Part shown: piece by piece, positions 1-6,328 of the stretch | How positions within the stretch are numbered: position 1 is the stretch's first letter | Layout of the letters: every line of letters starts with the position of its first letter | Source: Peptococcaceae bacterium UBA6116 | GTDB taxonomy: Bacteria > Bacillota > Desulfitobacteriia > Desulfitobacteriales > Syntrophobotulaceae | Direction: 5' to 3' | DNA: 13,753 bases | NCBI GenBank assembly: GCA_002423425.1 | Contig: DIWC01000006.1 | Coordinates: forward strand, 28,748 to 42,500 | Made by a program: the position numbers and the translations under genes | Notes under the pieces: model-generated | What the model saw: only the letters and a program-made list of their open reading frames with translations | Database searches by the model: none | What the model was told of the DNA's origin: nothing

Positions 1-97
1 CGGGGGAATTAAAATTTGGATTGTACATTTCTTCCCATATTCCTAAAAATTCAATGGTATTTTTGTTCCGAACGGGGGAATTAAAATTTGGATTGTA
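1..97. repeat. 25-bp direct repeat, 72-bp period, inside the KilA-N relic
   Basis: Positions 1-25 and 73-97 are identical; both begin CGGGGGAATT and end GGATTGTA. On the minus strand each encodes YNPNFNSP. In known KilA-N proteins this motif occurs once, after NTIEFLGIW; the copy at 73-97 sits where different residues are expected. It is therefore a local duplication or conversion within a coding sequence. Confidence 0.75.
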
Positions 98-199
98 GTT
101 TTCTATGTTTCTGACCATATCTGTAAGAGAGATATAGTCCTTTGCTTCAAATTAAACTACTGCAATTTCAGTTCCATCTACTGTCATTTTTTTAGCCAA
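1..199 (-). pseudogene. KilA-N domain protein, decayed 5' fragment
   Basis: Read on the minus strand from a TTG at 199-197 (RBS-like GGGAG about 8 nt upstream), this gives LAKKMTVDGTEIAVV, a stop at 154-152, then FEAKDYISLTDM and RNKNTIEFLGIWEEMYNPN before the window edge. These are hallmark strings of the KilA-N DNA-binding domain, found in phage and bacterial proteins. The in-frame stop breaks the gene. In addition, the 15 residues between TDM and RNKNT are replaced by a second copy of the downstream YNPNFNSP stretch, so the domain core looks rearranged. KilA-N proteins are thought to bind DNA, but the role of this one is unknown. It lies downstream of the tnpB element, in the same orientation. 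The rest of the gene is outside the window, so I cannot say whether a downstream re-start rescues it. Confidence 0.7.
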
Positions 200-248
200 T
201 TACTACACTCCCTTCATTTTTCAAACCTGCCGATTACGATAGGTTTAG

Positions 249-430
249 GTCAACTGCCAACTACCCTAAAGGGATAATGGCTTGTGACTAACCAGTAGTG
301 CGAACGATTGATTAGATCTCCTACCTTTTAACACCTTTTCAGGCGTGTTGTCACATTGGAGGATGGTTGACGGCATCCTAACTAGTCAAGTAACTTGCTT
401 AACTAGTTCTGCGTGAACGTACTCTATTCC
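249..430 (-). ncRNA. Probable omega-RNA (guide scaffold) region and element right end
   Basis: In IS200/IS605 elements the guide RNA used by TnpB is made from the 3' end of tnpB through to the right end, and its guide lies just beyond that end. Here, the DNA 3' of tnpB has no ORF and is rich in structure. One hairpin (arms AACTAGT 380-386 and ACTAGTT 402-408) overlaps the stop codon. The right-end hairpin is at 258-280, followed by GCAGTTGAC on the minus strand. By this logic the guide would be the leader of the KilA-N relic. Both limits are estimates by position and analogy; no covariance search was possible. Confidence 0.4.
258..280 (-). repeat. Right-end hairpin of the tnpB element
   Basis: The plus strand shows an imperfect palindrome centred on CCCTAAAGGG with a bulged A at 274. 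It has the same layout as the left-end hairpin at 1615-1637. The GCCT/AGGC core of the left end is replaced here by CCCT/AGGG, which is a compensatory base-pair change. Confidence 0.6.
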
Positions 431-1510
431 GATATTACGCAGATTCATCGCCCCTATGCGATCATCATTGGAAGTATAAGTGCAATTCTTACAGGTGAAA
501 ACATGGTTTTTCTTATCACGATTCGCTTTCTCAGTATGACCGCATTGAGGACATTTTTGACTTGTAAACTTTGGGTCAACAGCGATTGTTAGTGAATGGT
601 TCAGTATCGCTTTATATTCGATCATTTGACGTAATTGGTAAAACCCCCAAGATACAAAAACGTAACGATTCTTGAGTTGTACCTTTTCTGTAGCGTTTCT
701 AATCCCTGTTAAGTCCTCCAACACCAGTAGTGAGTTTTTACCAGCAGACTCGACGAGTGCCTTCGATAGTTGATGATTTACATCAGTCATCCAACGGTTT
801 TCTCGCTGACCTATCAACCTCAACCTTCTTCTTGATGATGGCGTTTGCCTTTGTTGGAGCTCTTTTCGTGATTTAGAGTATTTGGCTCGCTTATGTTTAA
901 TGTGCCGACCACGATAAAACTCTGTGTGATTAGAAGAGTTATAACTTGTGGCTAGGAAATTGATTCCAAGATCAATACCAATGACATTTTTAATGTCTTG
1001 GATGGGAGAACCAGCCACATCTTTTGTTGTTGGTATATGCAAGAAGAATTTATCATGCTTAAACACCAACTTAGCTGTTCCAAATTTCCAAGAGCCATCA
1101 AAGTATTGATCCATACCCTCTTGTCTAAATGGCACTTTAACACGACCATCTAAAGTGTTAACAGAAAACAAACCCTTGACCAAAGAATAATCTCGATTCC
1201 ACACCAAGTCATATTCTGGTTTCTTGAAAACAACTTTATTGAATTCGTGATTGTTTGATTTGGCAGATTTATATTTTGCAATAACAGTCTTCATTACGCT
1301 TTGTGCCATCTGTGATTTTAAGCCATATGCGTGTCTCAAAATATCGTAGGTTACTTTGTGTAGCCTAGGTTGGGACAATTCCTTAGTTGAAAACACTATG
1401 TCAGATATGTAGTTCAGGCTTTTCTTTATAGCAGACAAAGTAGCTTTTAGCTGTAGTGACTGCTCTGTATCGGGCAGTATTTGAATCTTAGCTGTAATCG
1501 TAATTTGCAT
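386..1510 (-). CDS. tnpB: TnpB, RNA-guided DNA endonuclease of an IS200/IS605-type element
   Basis: This 374-residue protein has the usual TnpB length and layout: an N-terminal OrfB_IS605 helical/WED-like region, then a split RuvC nuclease with a zinc ribbon near the C terminus. The catalytic triad is present: D180 in IGIDLGINF, E265 in LVLEDLTG and D350 in NDDRIGAMN. The zinc ligands are C320/C323 and C340/C343. TnpB family members cut double-stranded DNA beside a short target-adjacent motif, guided by an omega-RNA made from the element's right end. In this way they help retain the element at sites that TnpA has vacated. The ATG at 1510 has GAGGTG 5 nt upstream. With no frameshift and all key residues present, the nuclease is probably functional. 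Unlike its damaged neighbours it looks recently active. No tnpA is nearby. Confidence 0.92.
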   Translation of the reverse strand: MQITITAKIQILPDTEQSLQLKATLSAIKKSLNYISDIVFSTKELSQPRLHKVTYDILRHAYGLKSQMAQSVMKTVIAKYKSAKSNNHEFNKVVFKKPEYDLVWNRDYSLVKGLFSVNTLDGRVKVPFRQEGMDQYFDGSWKFGTAKLVFKHDKFFLHIPTTKDVAGSPIQDIKNVIGIDLGINFLATSYNSSNHTEFYRGRHIKHKRAKYSKSRKELQQRQTPSSRRRLRLIGQRENRWMTDVNHQLSKALVESAGKNSLLVLEDLTGIRNATEKVQLKNRYVFVSWGFYQLRQMIEYKAILNHSLTIAVDPKFTSQKCPQCGHTEKANRDKKNHVFTCKNCTYTSNDDRIGAMNLRNIGIEYVHAELVKQVT

Positions 1511-1548
1511 TTTATCACCTCGCTTTCATAGATATTATATCATAATAT

Positions 1549-1581
1549 TCACTAGAATTGCAAAATACATTATTCTAGTGA
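1549..1581 (-). repeat. Perfect 10-bp inverted repeat upstream of tnpB
   Basis: TCACTAGAAT (1549-1558) and ATTCTAGTGA (1572-1581) are perfect complements around a 13-nt loop, inside the element and about 40-70 nt upstream of the tnpB start. It could be an operator or a leader hairpin limiting tnpB expression. Only the symmetry is seen directly. Confidence 0.45.
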
Positions 1582-1602
1582 GAAAACTAAACACAAAGGA
1601 GG

Positions 1603-1649
1603 TTGGCGTTTCCTCCACTAGCCTAAAGGCGTAGTGGTTTCCTCGCCAA
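1603..1649 (-). repeat. Left-end hairpin of the tnpB element
   Basis: Outer arms are TTGGCG (1603-1608) and CGCCAA (1644-1649). A symmetrical TTTCCT/TTTCCT internal loop follows. The inner arms CCACTAGCCT and AGGCgTAGTGG (1615-1637) carry one bulged G at 1631 and an AA loop. This is the subterminal hairpin type that Y1 transposases recognise in IS200/IS605 elements, and it marks the upstream end of the element. Confidence 0.65.
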
Positions 1650-1695
1650 ACGCATTATGAATTGTATCTAATTATGGTGAATTCACTTCAATTAA

Positions 1696-1725
1696 ATTAT
1701 ACCAAACATTTGTTCTGTTGTACAA
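1696..1725 (-). promoter_or_regulatory. Promoter with an overlapping LexA-like (SOS) box
   Basis: On the minus strand TTGTAC (1725-1720), an 18-bp spacer and TATAAT (1701-1696) form a good sigma-A promoter. Its spacer contains AGAACAAATGTTTG (1716-1703), a match to GAAC-N4-GTTT/C, the Firmicute LexA operator, with one mismatch from the palindrome. The promoter starts right at the stop codon of the primase-helicase gene and points away from it. The next thing downstream is the left end of the tnpB element and, beyond it, the KilA-N relic. It probably once drove the KilA-N gene. Confidence 0.5.
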
Positions 1726-4629
1726 TCACATTTCTTCAATCGTTCCTATCAGTTCATTCGCAATATTGATGCTGTCCAGGCGCATTACGCTCTCCTCGGC
1801 ACTCCCAAAACTCAGAAGATTTATGCTTCCATACCAAACAATCCTCTGGTCAATCACTGCAAATTTCTGATGTATATTTGACTTGAAAATAATGTTTGCC
1901 CCTGTGATTCTTATGGAATTAACCATTTCTGCAAATGTCGGCTTGTCCTTCTCCATATAGTCCGATTCAGGTCTGGTGATTATTGTGAGCTTGGCTCCGT
2001 TATTAATGCCGGAAGACAGAATACCCAGCATCTGAATCAGCCGCTTTTTTGTCATATATGGGCTTACAATAACAATATCCGATTTTGAGGATGAAATATC
2101 ATTGCTGAATACAGTCATAAAATTTCGGTTATCAAAAATAGCGTTTGTAGCTTCAAACGGCTTACTGTCGCTTTTGGCTGAATACCCTATGGCTGCATAG
2201 CCATTAAGCCTCTTATGATACATCCGTTCAAGTACGCCAACATGAACATCAACATAATCATAAATCTGAACTTCATTCTTATCCTGATACAACCTGTGCA
2301 GCCGTCCGGCATACTGCTGTACTGTACCTTTCCATGCAACAGGCATTGCCAGAAACAATGTATCAAGTCTCGGCTCGTCAAAACCTTCGCCTACAAATCT
2401 GCCTGTAGCAACAATAACTATGTTTTCATTTGCCGGAATGCTTGAAAGCCTTCCAAGCGCTGCTCTTTTTTCTTTTGCTGACATTCCGCCGATTAACTCA
2501 ATAACATTCGGCAGCGCCTTCGATAACTGATCTGCGATTAATTCGACATGAGCCGTTCTCTCAGTCAGAACAATAGGGTTGCGACCTTCTTTAACGCAAC
2601 TGATTACATCTTCTATGATTAACTGATTGCGGATTGGGCTGGTACTGATTTCAGAATATATTTCACTTATGGACCACTGCTTTTCATCCTGACTGACAGG
2701 CTTTCTGAAAGGAGTGAAGCGGGGGATGATATAATGATCAAAAGGCCTTTTTTCAGCTTGTTCTTTTGCATCAACTTTGTAACGTACCGGACCGCAATGC
2801 ATGAATATAATTGGATGATGTCCGTCCTGCCTCACAGGAGTCGCTGTGAGTCCGTAAACATATTTCGCGAGGGCGCTTTTAAGAATCTGTTCGAAGCTAA
2901 ATGCAGGTACATGGTGGCATTCATCGACAATAACCATGCCATAATCCCTGACGATTTCATTTACCTCGTCGCCTTTTACCAATGACTGCATAACGGCAAT
3001 ATCAATAATACCACTTAAAGTTTTTTTGCCGCCGCCGAGCTGCCCAATAATACTCCGCACCTTTTTCCTGCCTCGCTTCTTCACAGGTTCGTCAGGAAGT
3101 TTTTCATTGATCGTCAGGAATTGGTTCAGTCGCTCCTTCCACTGCTCCAACAACTGTTGGGTGTGAACAAGCACAAGAGTGTTCACTTTTCTTTCGGATA
3201 TAAGCTTTGCCCCTATTACTGTTTTCCCAAAAGCAGTAGTTGCCGATAAAACGCCATTATCGCACCGCAGCATTGAATCTGTTGCATCTGCCTGTTCATC
3301 ACGAAGCAGTCCATTAAATTCAACACTAATCGCTCTGCCCAAAGAGGTTTTATCAGCCCATTCTACATCGGCTTTCAAATTGCCAAGCAAATTTACCAAA
3401 TCAGGCTCGCATCCTCTGGGGAGACATAAATAATCCGATGTTTCATCTGATAAAGATATGATTCTTGGTTTATCATAAGTTGGCAGTCTCATTGCCTGAG
3501 CCTTGTAAAAATCAGGATTTCTAAAGGCGGCCATACGTTTTAAGCTGTTCAATGCTTTATTTGAAAAACCATTTTTGTTAATATACAGCATATTTGCTCT
3601 TGTTATATGAACTGTTTCAGGAATATCTGCCTTGATTAGCTTACCATCCGGTCTTTTCCTTTCCCATGGCTTTCCATCTTCATCGTCGCTTTGCCTTAAG
3701 TCTCCCAACTCGTTACCACCGCCAAACTGTGAGATATAAACATCTATATCTTCTTCGCTCAATATTCGCATATTGCTTAACAAGCTCCACTGGTCACCAT
3801 ATGGCTGAAAATCCTCATCAATAAAAACACTATTTTTATTTTTTCGGGCATTACCCTGTAATGGCAATGCGATAAGATTTCCGAATCCCCCTTTGGGAAG
3901 CGTATCCTGATTGGGAAACAGGCGGTCATAAGAGCTGAATTTAATTTCATGTCTCTCGGACATTGCATTAGTCAAAAGCAATGTGCCGAATTTTCTTGCG
4001 TCTACTGCACTAATCCTGTCTTTAAAAAAGAACCATGCATGAGCGCCGTTTCCTGATTGAGATCGTTCAACCGCAATGGGTATATTCCTTGCAGTGCATA
4101 TGTTCCTTAGTGCTTTAATATCCTTCTGCCAGCCTTCGTCATCAAAATCCATTGCAAGGAAATAACAGGTTTCATCCGACAGCATAGGATAAATGCCATA
4201 TACCGCCTTGCCTCTCAAATGCTTATCAATAGCCTCAGAATCAAGGATTGCGTAATCCTTGTTCGCGCATTCTGAGCATTTAATCTTAGGCTTATTGCAA
4301 ACCCCTTTTGCCCATTCATTCAGGCAGACGGGGGAATATCCAGACTTGCCTGCTTTACTCTGCCATTTCCTTGCATATACATCATCTCTGCCTCTGAACA
4401 AAGACATGAAAAGTTTGATTTTGTCCTGAGGTGAACTGGCATTTGTTACTTGTTCCGAATCGTCAAATAATTCTGGCAGGTCTTTCTCTTCCTCGCTTAA
4501 ATGAAATTCGCTGTCGGTAAGAGACAGTGTCAAGCCAAGCCGATTTTTGAAATCTTCATTTTCAATCTTCAGCCTATTGTTTTCTTCCAGCAGCTTTTGG
4601 TATTTTTGATAAAATTCTTCATATTCCAT
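1726..4629 (-). CDS. TOTE-type conflict protein: primase-like domain, SF2 helicase and PLD domain
   Basis: This 967-residue protein begins with a short coiled coil (about 1-32). A primase-like region of the archaeo-eukaryotic type (AEP) follows at about 70-300, with LAMDFDDE (D161, D163), a GNGAHAWF histidine motif (H197) and SYDRLFPNQD near 233. Before it sits a cysteine set, C102, C111, C118 and C121, that could bind zinc. A superfamily 2 helicase covers about 440-800: ATTAFGKT (463-470, Walker A), VIVDECHH (566-573), GLTATPVR (593-600) and QQYAGRLHR (771-779). The last about 120 residues resemble one phospholipase D/endonuclease unit, with SPYMTKKRL and HQKFAVID (H920, K922). This order matches the AEP-helicase proteins assigned to TOTE conflict systems, proposed to act against invading nucleic acids. 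Its activity is inferred, not shown. The RBS is weak (AAGG 12 nt from the ATG), suggesting translational coupling to the small ORF just upstream. No frameshift is seen. Confidence 0.85.
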   Translation of the reverse strand: MEYEEFYQKYQKLLEENNRLKIENEDFKNRLGLTLSLTDSEFHLSEEEKDLPELFDDSEQVTNASSPQDKIKLFMSLFRGRDDVYARKWQSKAGKSGYSPVCLNEWAKGVCNKPKIKCSECANKDYAILDSEAIDKHLRGKAVYGIYPMLSDETCYFLAMDFDDEGWQKDIKALRNICTARNIPIAVERSQSGNGAHAWFFFKDRISAVDARKFGTLLLTNAMSERHEIKFSSYDRLFPNQDTLPKGGFGNLIALPLQGNARKNKNSVFIDEDFQPYGDQWSLLSNMRILSEEDIDVYISQFGGGNELGDLRQSDDEDGKPWERKRPDGKLIKADIPETVHITRANMLYINKNGFSNKALNSLKRMAAFRNPDFYKAQAMRLPTYDKPRIISLSDETSDYLCLPRGCEPDLVNLLGNLKADVEWADKTSLGRAISVEFNGLLRDEQADATDSMLRCDNGVLSATTAFGKTVIGAKLISERKVNTLVLVHTQQLLEQWKERLNQFLTINEKLPDEPVKKRGRKKVRSIIGQLGGGKKTLSGIIDIAVMQSLVKGDEVNEIVRDYGMVIVDECHHVPAFSFEQILKSALAKYVYGLTATPVRQDGHHPIIFMHCGPVRYKVDAKEQAEKRPFDHYIIPRFTPFRKPVSQDEKQWSISEIYSEISTSPIRNQLIIEDVISCVKEGRNPIVLTERTAHVELIADQLSKALPNVIELIGGMSAKEKRAALGRLSSIPANENIVIVATGRFVGEGFDEPRLDTLFLAMPVAWKGTVQQYAGRLHRLYQDKNEVQIYDYVDVHVGVLERMYHKRLNGYAAIGYSAKSDSKPFEATNAIFDNRNFMTVFSNDISSSKSDIVIVSPYMTKKRLIQMLGILSSGINNGAKLTIITRPESDYMEKDKPTFAEMVNSIRITGANIIFKSNIHQKFAVIDQRIVWYGSINLLSFGSAEESVMRLDSINIANELIGTIEEM

Positions 4630-4633
4630 ACAG

Positions 4634-4787
4634 TTATTTTACCTTATCAGCCAATCTCCATGTTTCCTTTTGAAGTAGAGGTAAGCCTTTATCAAAGTAA
4701 GCCTTTATCAAATGGTAAGTTCTTGAGTTTAAGCAAAAATACATCTAGCTCTTTCAAAATTGCTGTTTCAATTTCATATTTATTCAT
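4634..4787 (-). pseudogene. Small ORF upstream of the primase-helicase, broken by a 16-bp duplication
   Basis: The ATG at 4787 has AGGGG 9 nt upstream. As it stands it encodes 32 residues (MNKYEIETAILKELDVFLLK..., ending PFDKGLL) and stops at 4694-4692. Removing one copy of the tandem repeat at 4681-4712 restores a 45-residue frame ending ETWRLADKVK, with a stop at 4636-4634. That is only 4 nt before the start codon of the 967-residue gene. The restored peptide is short, charged and helical-looking, and I do not recognise its family. Its position suggests a leader or partner protein translationally coupled to the primase-helicase. In the present state ribosomes would stop about 60 nt earlier, which could reduce expression of the downstream gene. 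Confidence 0.5.
4681..4712. repeat. Exact 16-bp tandem duplication
   Basis: 4681-4696 and 4697-4712 are identical (GTAAGCCTTTATCAAA). Sixteen is not a multiple of three, so the second copy shifts the frame of the small ORF that contains it. Such a repeat can be gained or lost by replication slippage. Confidence 0.9.
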
Positions 4788-4886
4788 ACTTAACATCCCC
4801 TGATTTTTTATTAACATAATTAGACCCCCATGCCTCTAAAGGCACCATCAAAGAATGAAAAATACTATGCATGGTAATTAATACAT

Positions 4887-5676
4887 TTACGGCTGGCGAA
4901 TCGAGGTCGGAATTTCTTGGTGCTTCAAGCCCTGCCAGCCAGCACATGGATATACATTTCCGTTTTCTGCTATGCAAATGGATGAATGACAAATGCTACA
5001 AACATAATCGTCTGCTGCTCTATTCTTTTTCTTCTCCGCTTCCTTTTCCATTTGCTCCAAATAACTCGTGTCATTAACAATGATATCGTTAATAAAATTT
5101 TTTACTTCATCCATAGACAAACGGTTATTTAGATTTTCCGTTGTATTATTGTATCTTCCAATGATAACAAAGTCACTTCCGACACGAAGCTTATGTTTTT
5201 TTGCCCAATTTTTAACATCATCGTAACAACTTTTATTTTGTTTCATTATGGGACAGCTTATTTGTAAAGGTATATCATTTTCAATAAGCTTCAAAATTGC
5301 ATTTTTTGTTTTTTCAAAACTTCCTTTCACTTGGGTTATTTCATCGTGAATATTAGGATTCATTGAATATAATGAAACTTGAACACCTAAAAGAAGGTTT
5401 GTTTCCATTTCTTTTCATTTCTTTGATAATTTCATCATTAAGTAATGTTAAATTACTAAGAATATTTACTGAAAGATTATATTCTTTGCATTTTCTGTAA
5501 AAAATCGCAAAATTTTTTGTGCAACATTGATTCTCCGCCACTTAATGTCAAATGCAATAACTTCATATTTTTACATTGATTTAAAATATCATAAAACAAA
5601 TCAGGTTCGATATCGCTTACTTTGTTCTCATGTGGGATATAGCAATGTACGCATCTTTCGTTGCACTTGCTTGTAA
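4887..5676 (-). pseudogene. Radical SAM/SPASM protein, frameshifted remnant
   Basis: Three reading frames in succession carry parts of one radical SAM enzyme. The first has TSKCNERCVHCY (CxxxCxxC, ligating the SAM iron-sulfur cluster) and TLSGGES. After a frameshift near 5490 (an extra A in an A run fits) comes KEYNLSVNILSNLTLLNDE. After a second shift near 5395 comes LLGVQVSLYSMNPNIHDE, with a SPASM-like cysteine tail (CSICHSSIC, YPCAGWQG). The SPASM domain then ends abnormally at 4887. A piece resembling its continuation (SPAVNVL) is in another frame at about 4880-4860. Such enzymes typically modify ribosomally made peptides or activate other enzymes, and no precursor peptide is visible. 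The native N terminus is missing: the gene is joined to a toxin fragment at 5677. Almost certainly non-functional. Confidence 0.8.
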
Positions 5677-5809
5677 TACCATAACCATTTGGAGTTGGCA
5701 GAGGATTTTGACTTACTTTATACATACCTTTTAATACTTGATTTTTCATGCCTTTATCAAGTCTGTTAAAATCATTCCGGGCTTCATTGGTGATCTTTAT
5801 TTTCCACAT
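5477..5809 (-). pseudogene. RelE-like toxin N terminus fused in frame to a radical SAM fragment
   Basis: This 110-residue open frame is a chimera. Residues 1-44 (MWKIKITNEARNDFNRLDKG to PNGYG) match the intact toxin at 11248-11610 almost residue for residue. From residue 45 the sequence is radical SAM (C49, C53, C56, then SGGES at 90-94), and it stops at a frameshift. The join at 5677 is exactly where the duplicated segment ends, so it is a recombination junction and not a designed fusion. The ATG at 5809 overlaps the antitoxin stop by one base (TAATG), as in the intact pair. The toxin has lost the conserved basic and C-terminal part found in RelE-type mRNA interferases and should be inactive. 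Confidence 0.8.
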
Positions 5810-6195
5810 TACTCAATCTCCACACTATCCGCACCCGCAACAATTTCATCCATGTCAAAACCTTGCTCCTTCACAAAATCTTCAAAGTCAACTGCAGTTT
5901 CAGGATCAAAGCTTTCCATTCTGCTCTCAGCAAGCTTAAAAAGCCTTGCTTCCTCAATTTTTTCGAGCAAGGCTTCCATTTTGGCTGCCTTTTTAACTAG
6001 TTCTCTATATGATTCCATGGACACAACGATTGCTGTTGGCTGGTTATTTTTAAGCACAATATATTCGGTATTGTTGTTTTTAACATCGTCAAAGATTTTT
6101 GATGTTTTTCCTTTGCTAAATTCGGATATAGATACTAAATGCTCTGTAAATTTCAATAAATTTTCATTTACATCCACAACGGCACCTGCTTTCAT
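5809..6195 (-). CDS. Antitoxin, Phd/YefM-like, copy 1 (toxin partner truncated)
   Basis: The protein has 128 residues from the ATG at 6195, with GGGAG 10 nt upstream. A GTG at 6204 would add three residues but sits too close to the RBS. The N-terminal half (ENLLKFTEHLVSISEFSKGKTSKIFDD and EYIVLKNNQPTAIVVSMESYREL) is the typical Phd/YefM DNA-binding fold. The acidic C-terminal half (EKIEEARLFKLAESRMESFDPETAVDFEDF) is where such antitoxins grip the toxin. It differs from the copy at 11610-11996 by one residue (F29 to L, counted from the GTG). Its adjacent toxin is cut to 44 residues. It may therefore be an orphan that neutralises the intact toxin of the other copy and co-regulates its promoter. 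Confidence 0.8.
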   Translation of the reverse strand: MKAGAVVDVNENLLKFTEHLVSISEFSKGKTSKIFDDVKNNNTEYIVLKNNQPTAIVVSMESYRELVKKAAKMEALLEKIEEARLFKLAESRMESFDPETAVDFEDFVKEQGFDMDEIVAGADSVEIE

Positions 6196-6205
6196 GTTTC
6201 TCACT

Positions 6206-6219
6206 CTCCCTATATTATA
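6206..6219 (-). promoter_or_regulatory. Antitoxin -10 element and RBS, copy 1
   Basis: A perfect TATAAT reads on the minus strand at 6219-6214, followed by GGGAG at 6210-6206 before the antitoxin ATG. No good -35 lies 16-18 bp upstream. A second TATAAT is at 6242-6237. In copy 2 the RBS is the better AAGGAG, and the intron is inserted 8 bp upstream of the equivalent -10. Confidence 0.45.
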
Positions 6220-6328
6220 TGCCTATCTATAAAATGATTATACTACAAATCATTGATTTTATCTGTAATTTTACTAAAAATTTTTATGAAAATTTTACTC
6301 CAATTCCCGTAAGGTAGTACCTTTACTT

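Larger units (their letters stand above)
249..1660 (-). mobile_element. IS200/IS605-type tnpB-only element (no tnpA)
   Basis: One tnpB gene is flanked by two related 23-nt imperfect hairpins on the same strand (258-280 and 1615-1637), as IS200/IS605 subterminal hairpins are. They share 18 of 23 bases, including a bulged base in the same position. No Y1 transposase (tnpA) is present, so the element would need TnpA in trans. The outer limits are approximate. The right tip is placed near the TTGAC at 253-249 (minus strand) beyond the right hairpin. The left tip lies just outside the TTTGGCG/CGCCAAA arms. Confidence 0.6.

Noticed and set aside
1..97. CRISPR array end
   Set aside because: Only two repeat copies, no cas genes, and both copies are explained as coding for the KilA-N peptide YNPNFNSP.
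4780..4992. 70-residue minus-strand ORF before the small ORF
   Set aside because: No RBS. It is an alternative frame of the decaying radical SAM/SPASM 3' end; only SPAVNVL looks like family sequence.
5738..6232. 164-residue plus-strand ORFs across both antitoxin copies
   Set aside because: Low-complexity serine-rich shadows of the antitoxin gene on the other strand, repeated only because the segment is duplicated.
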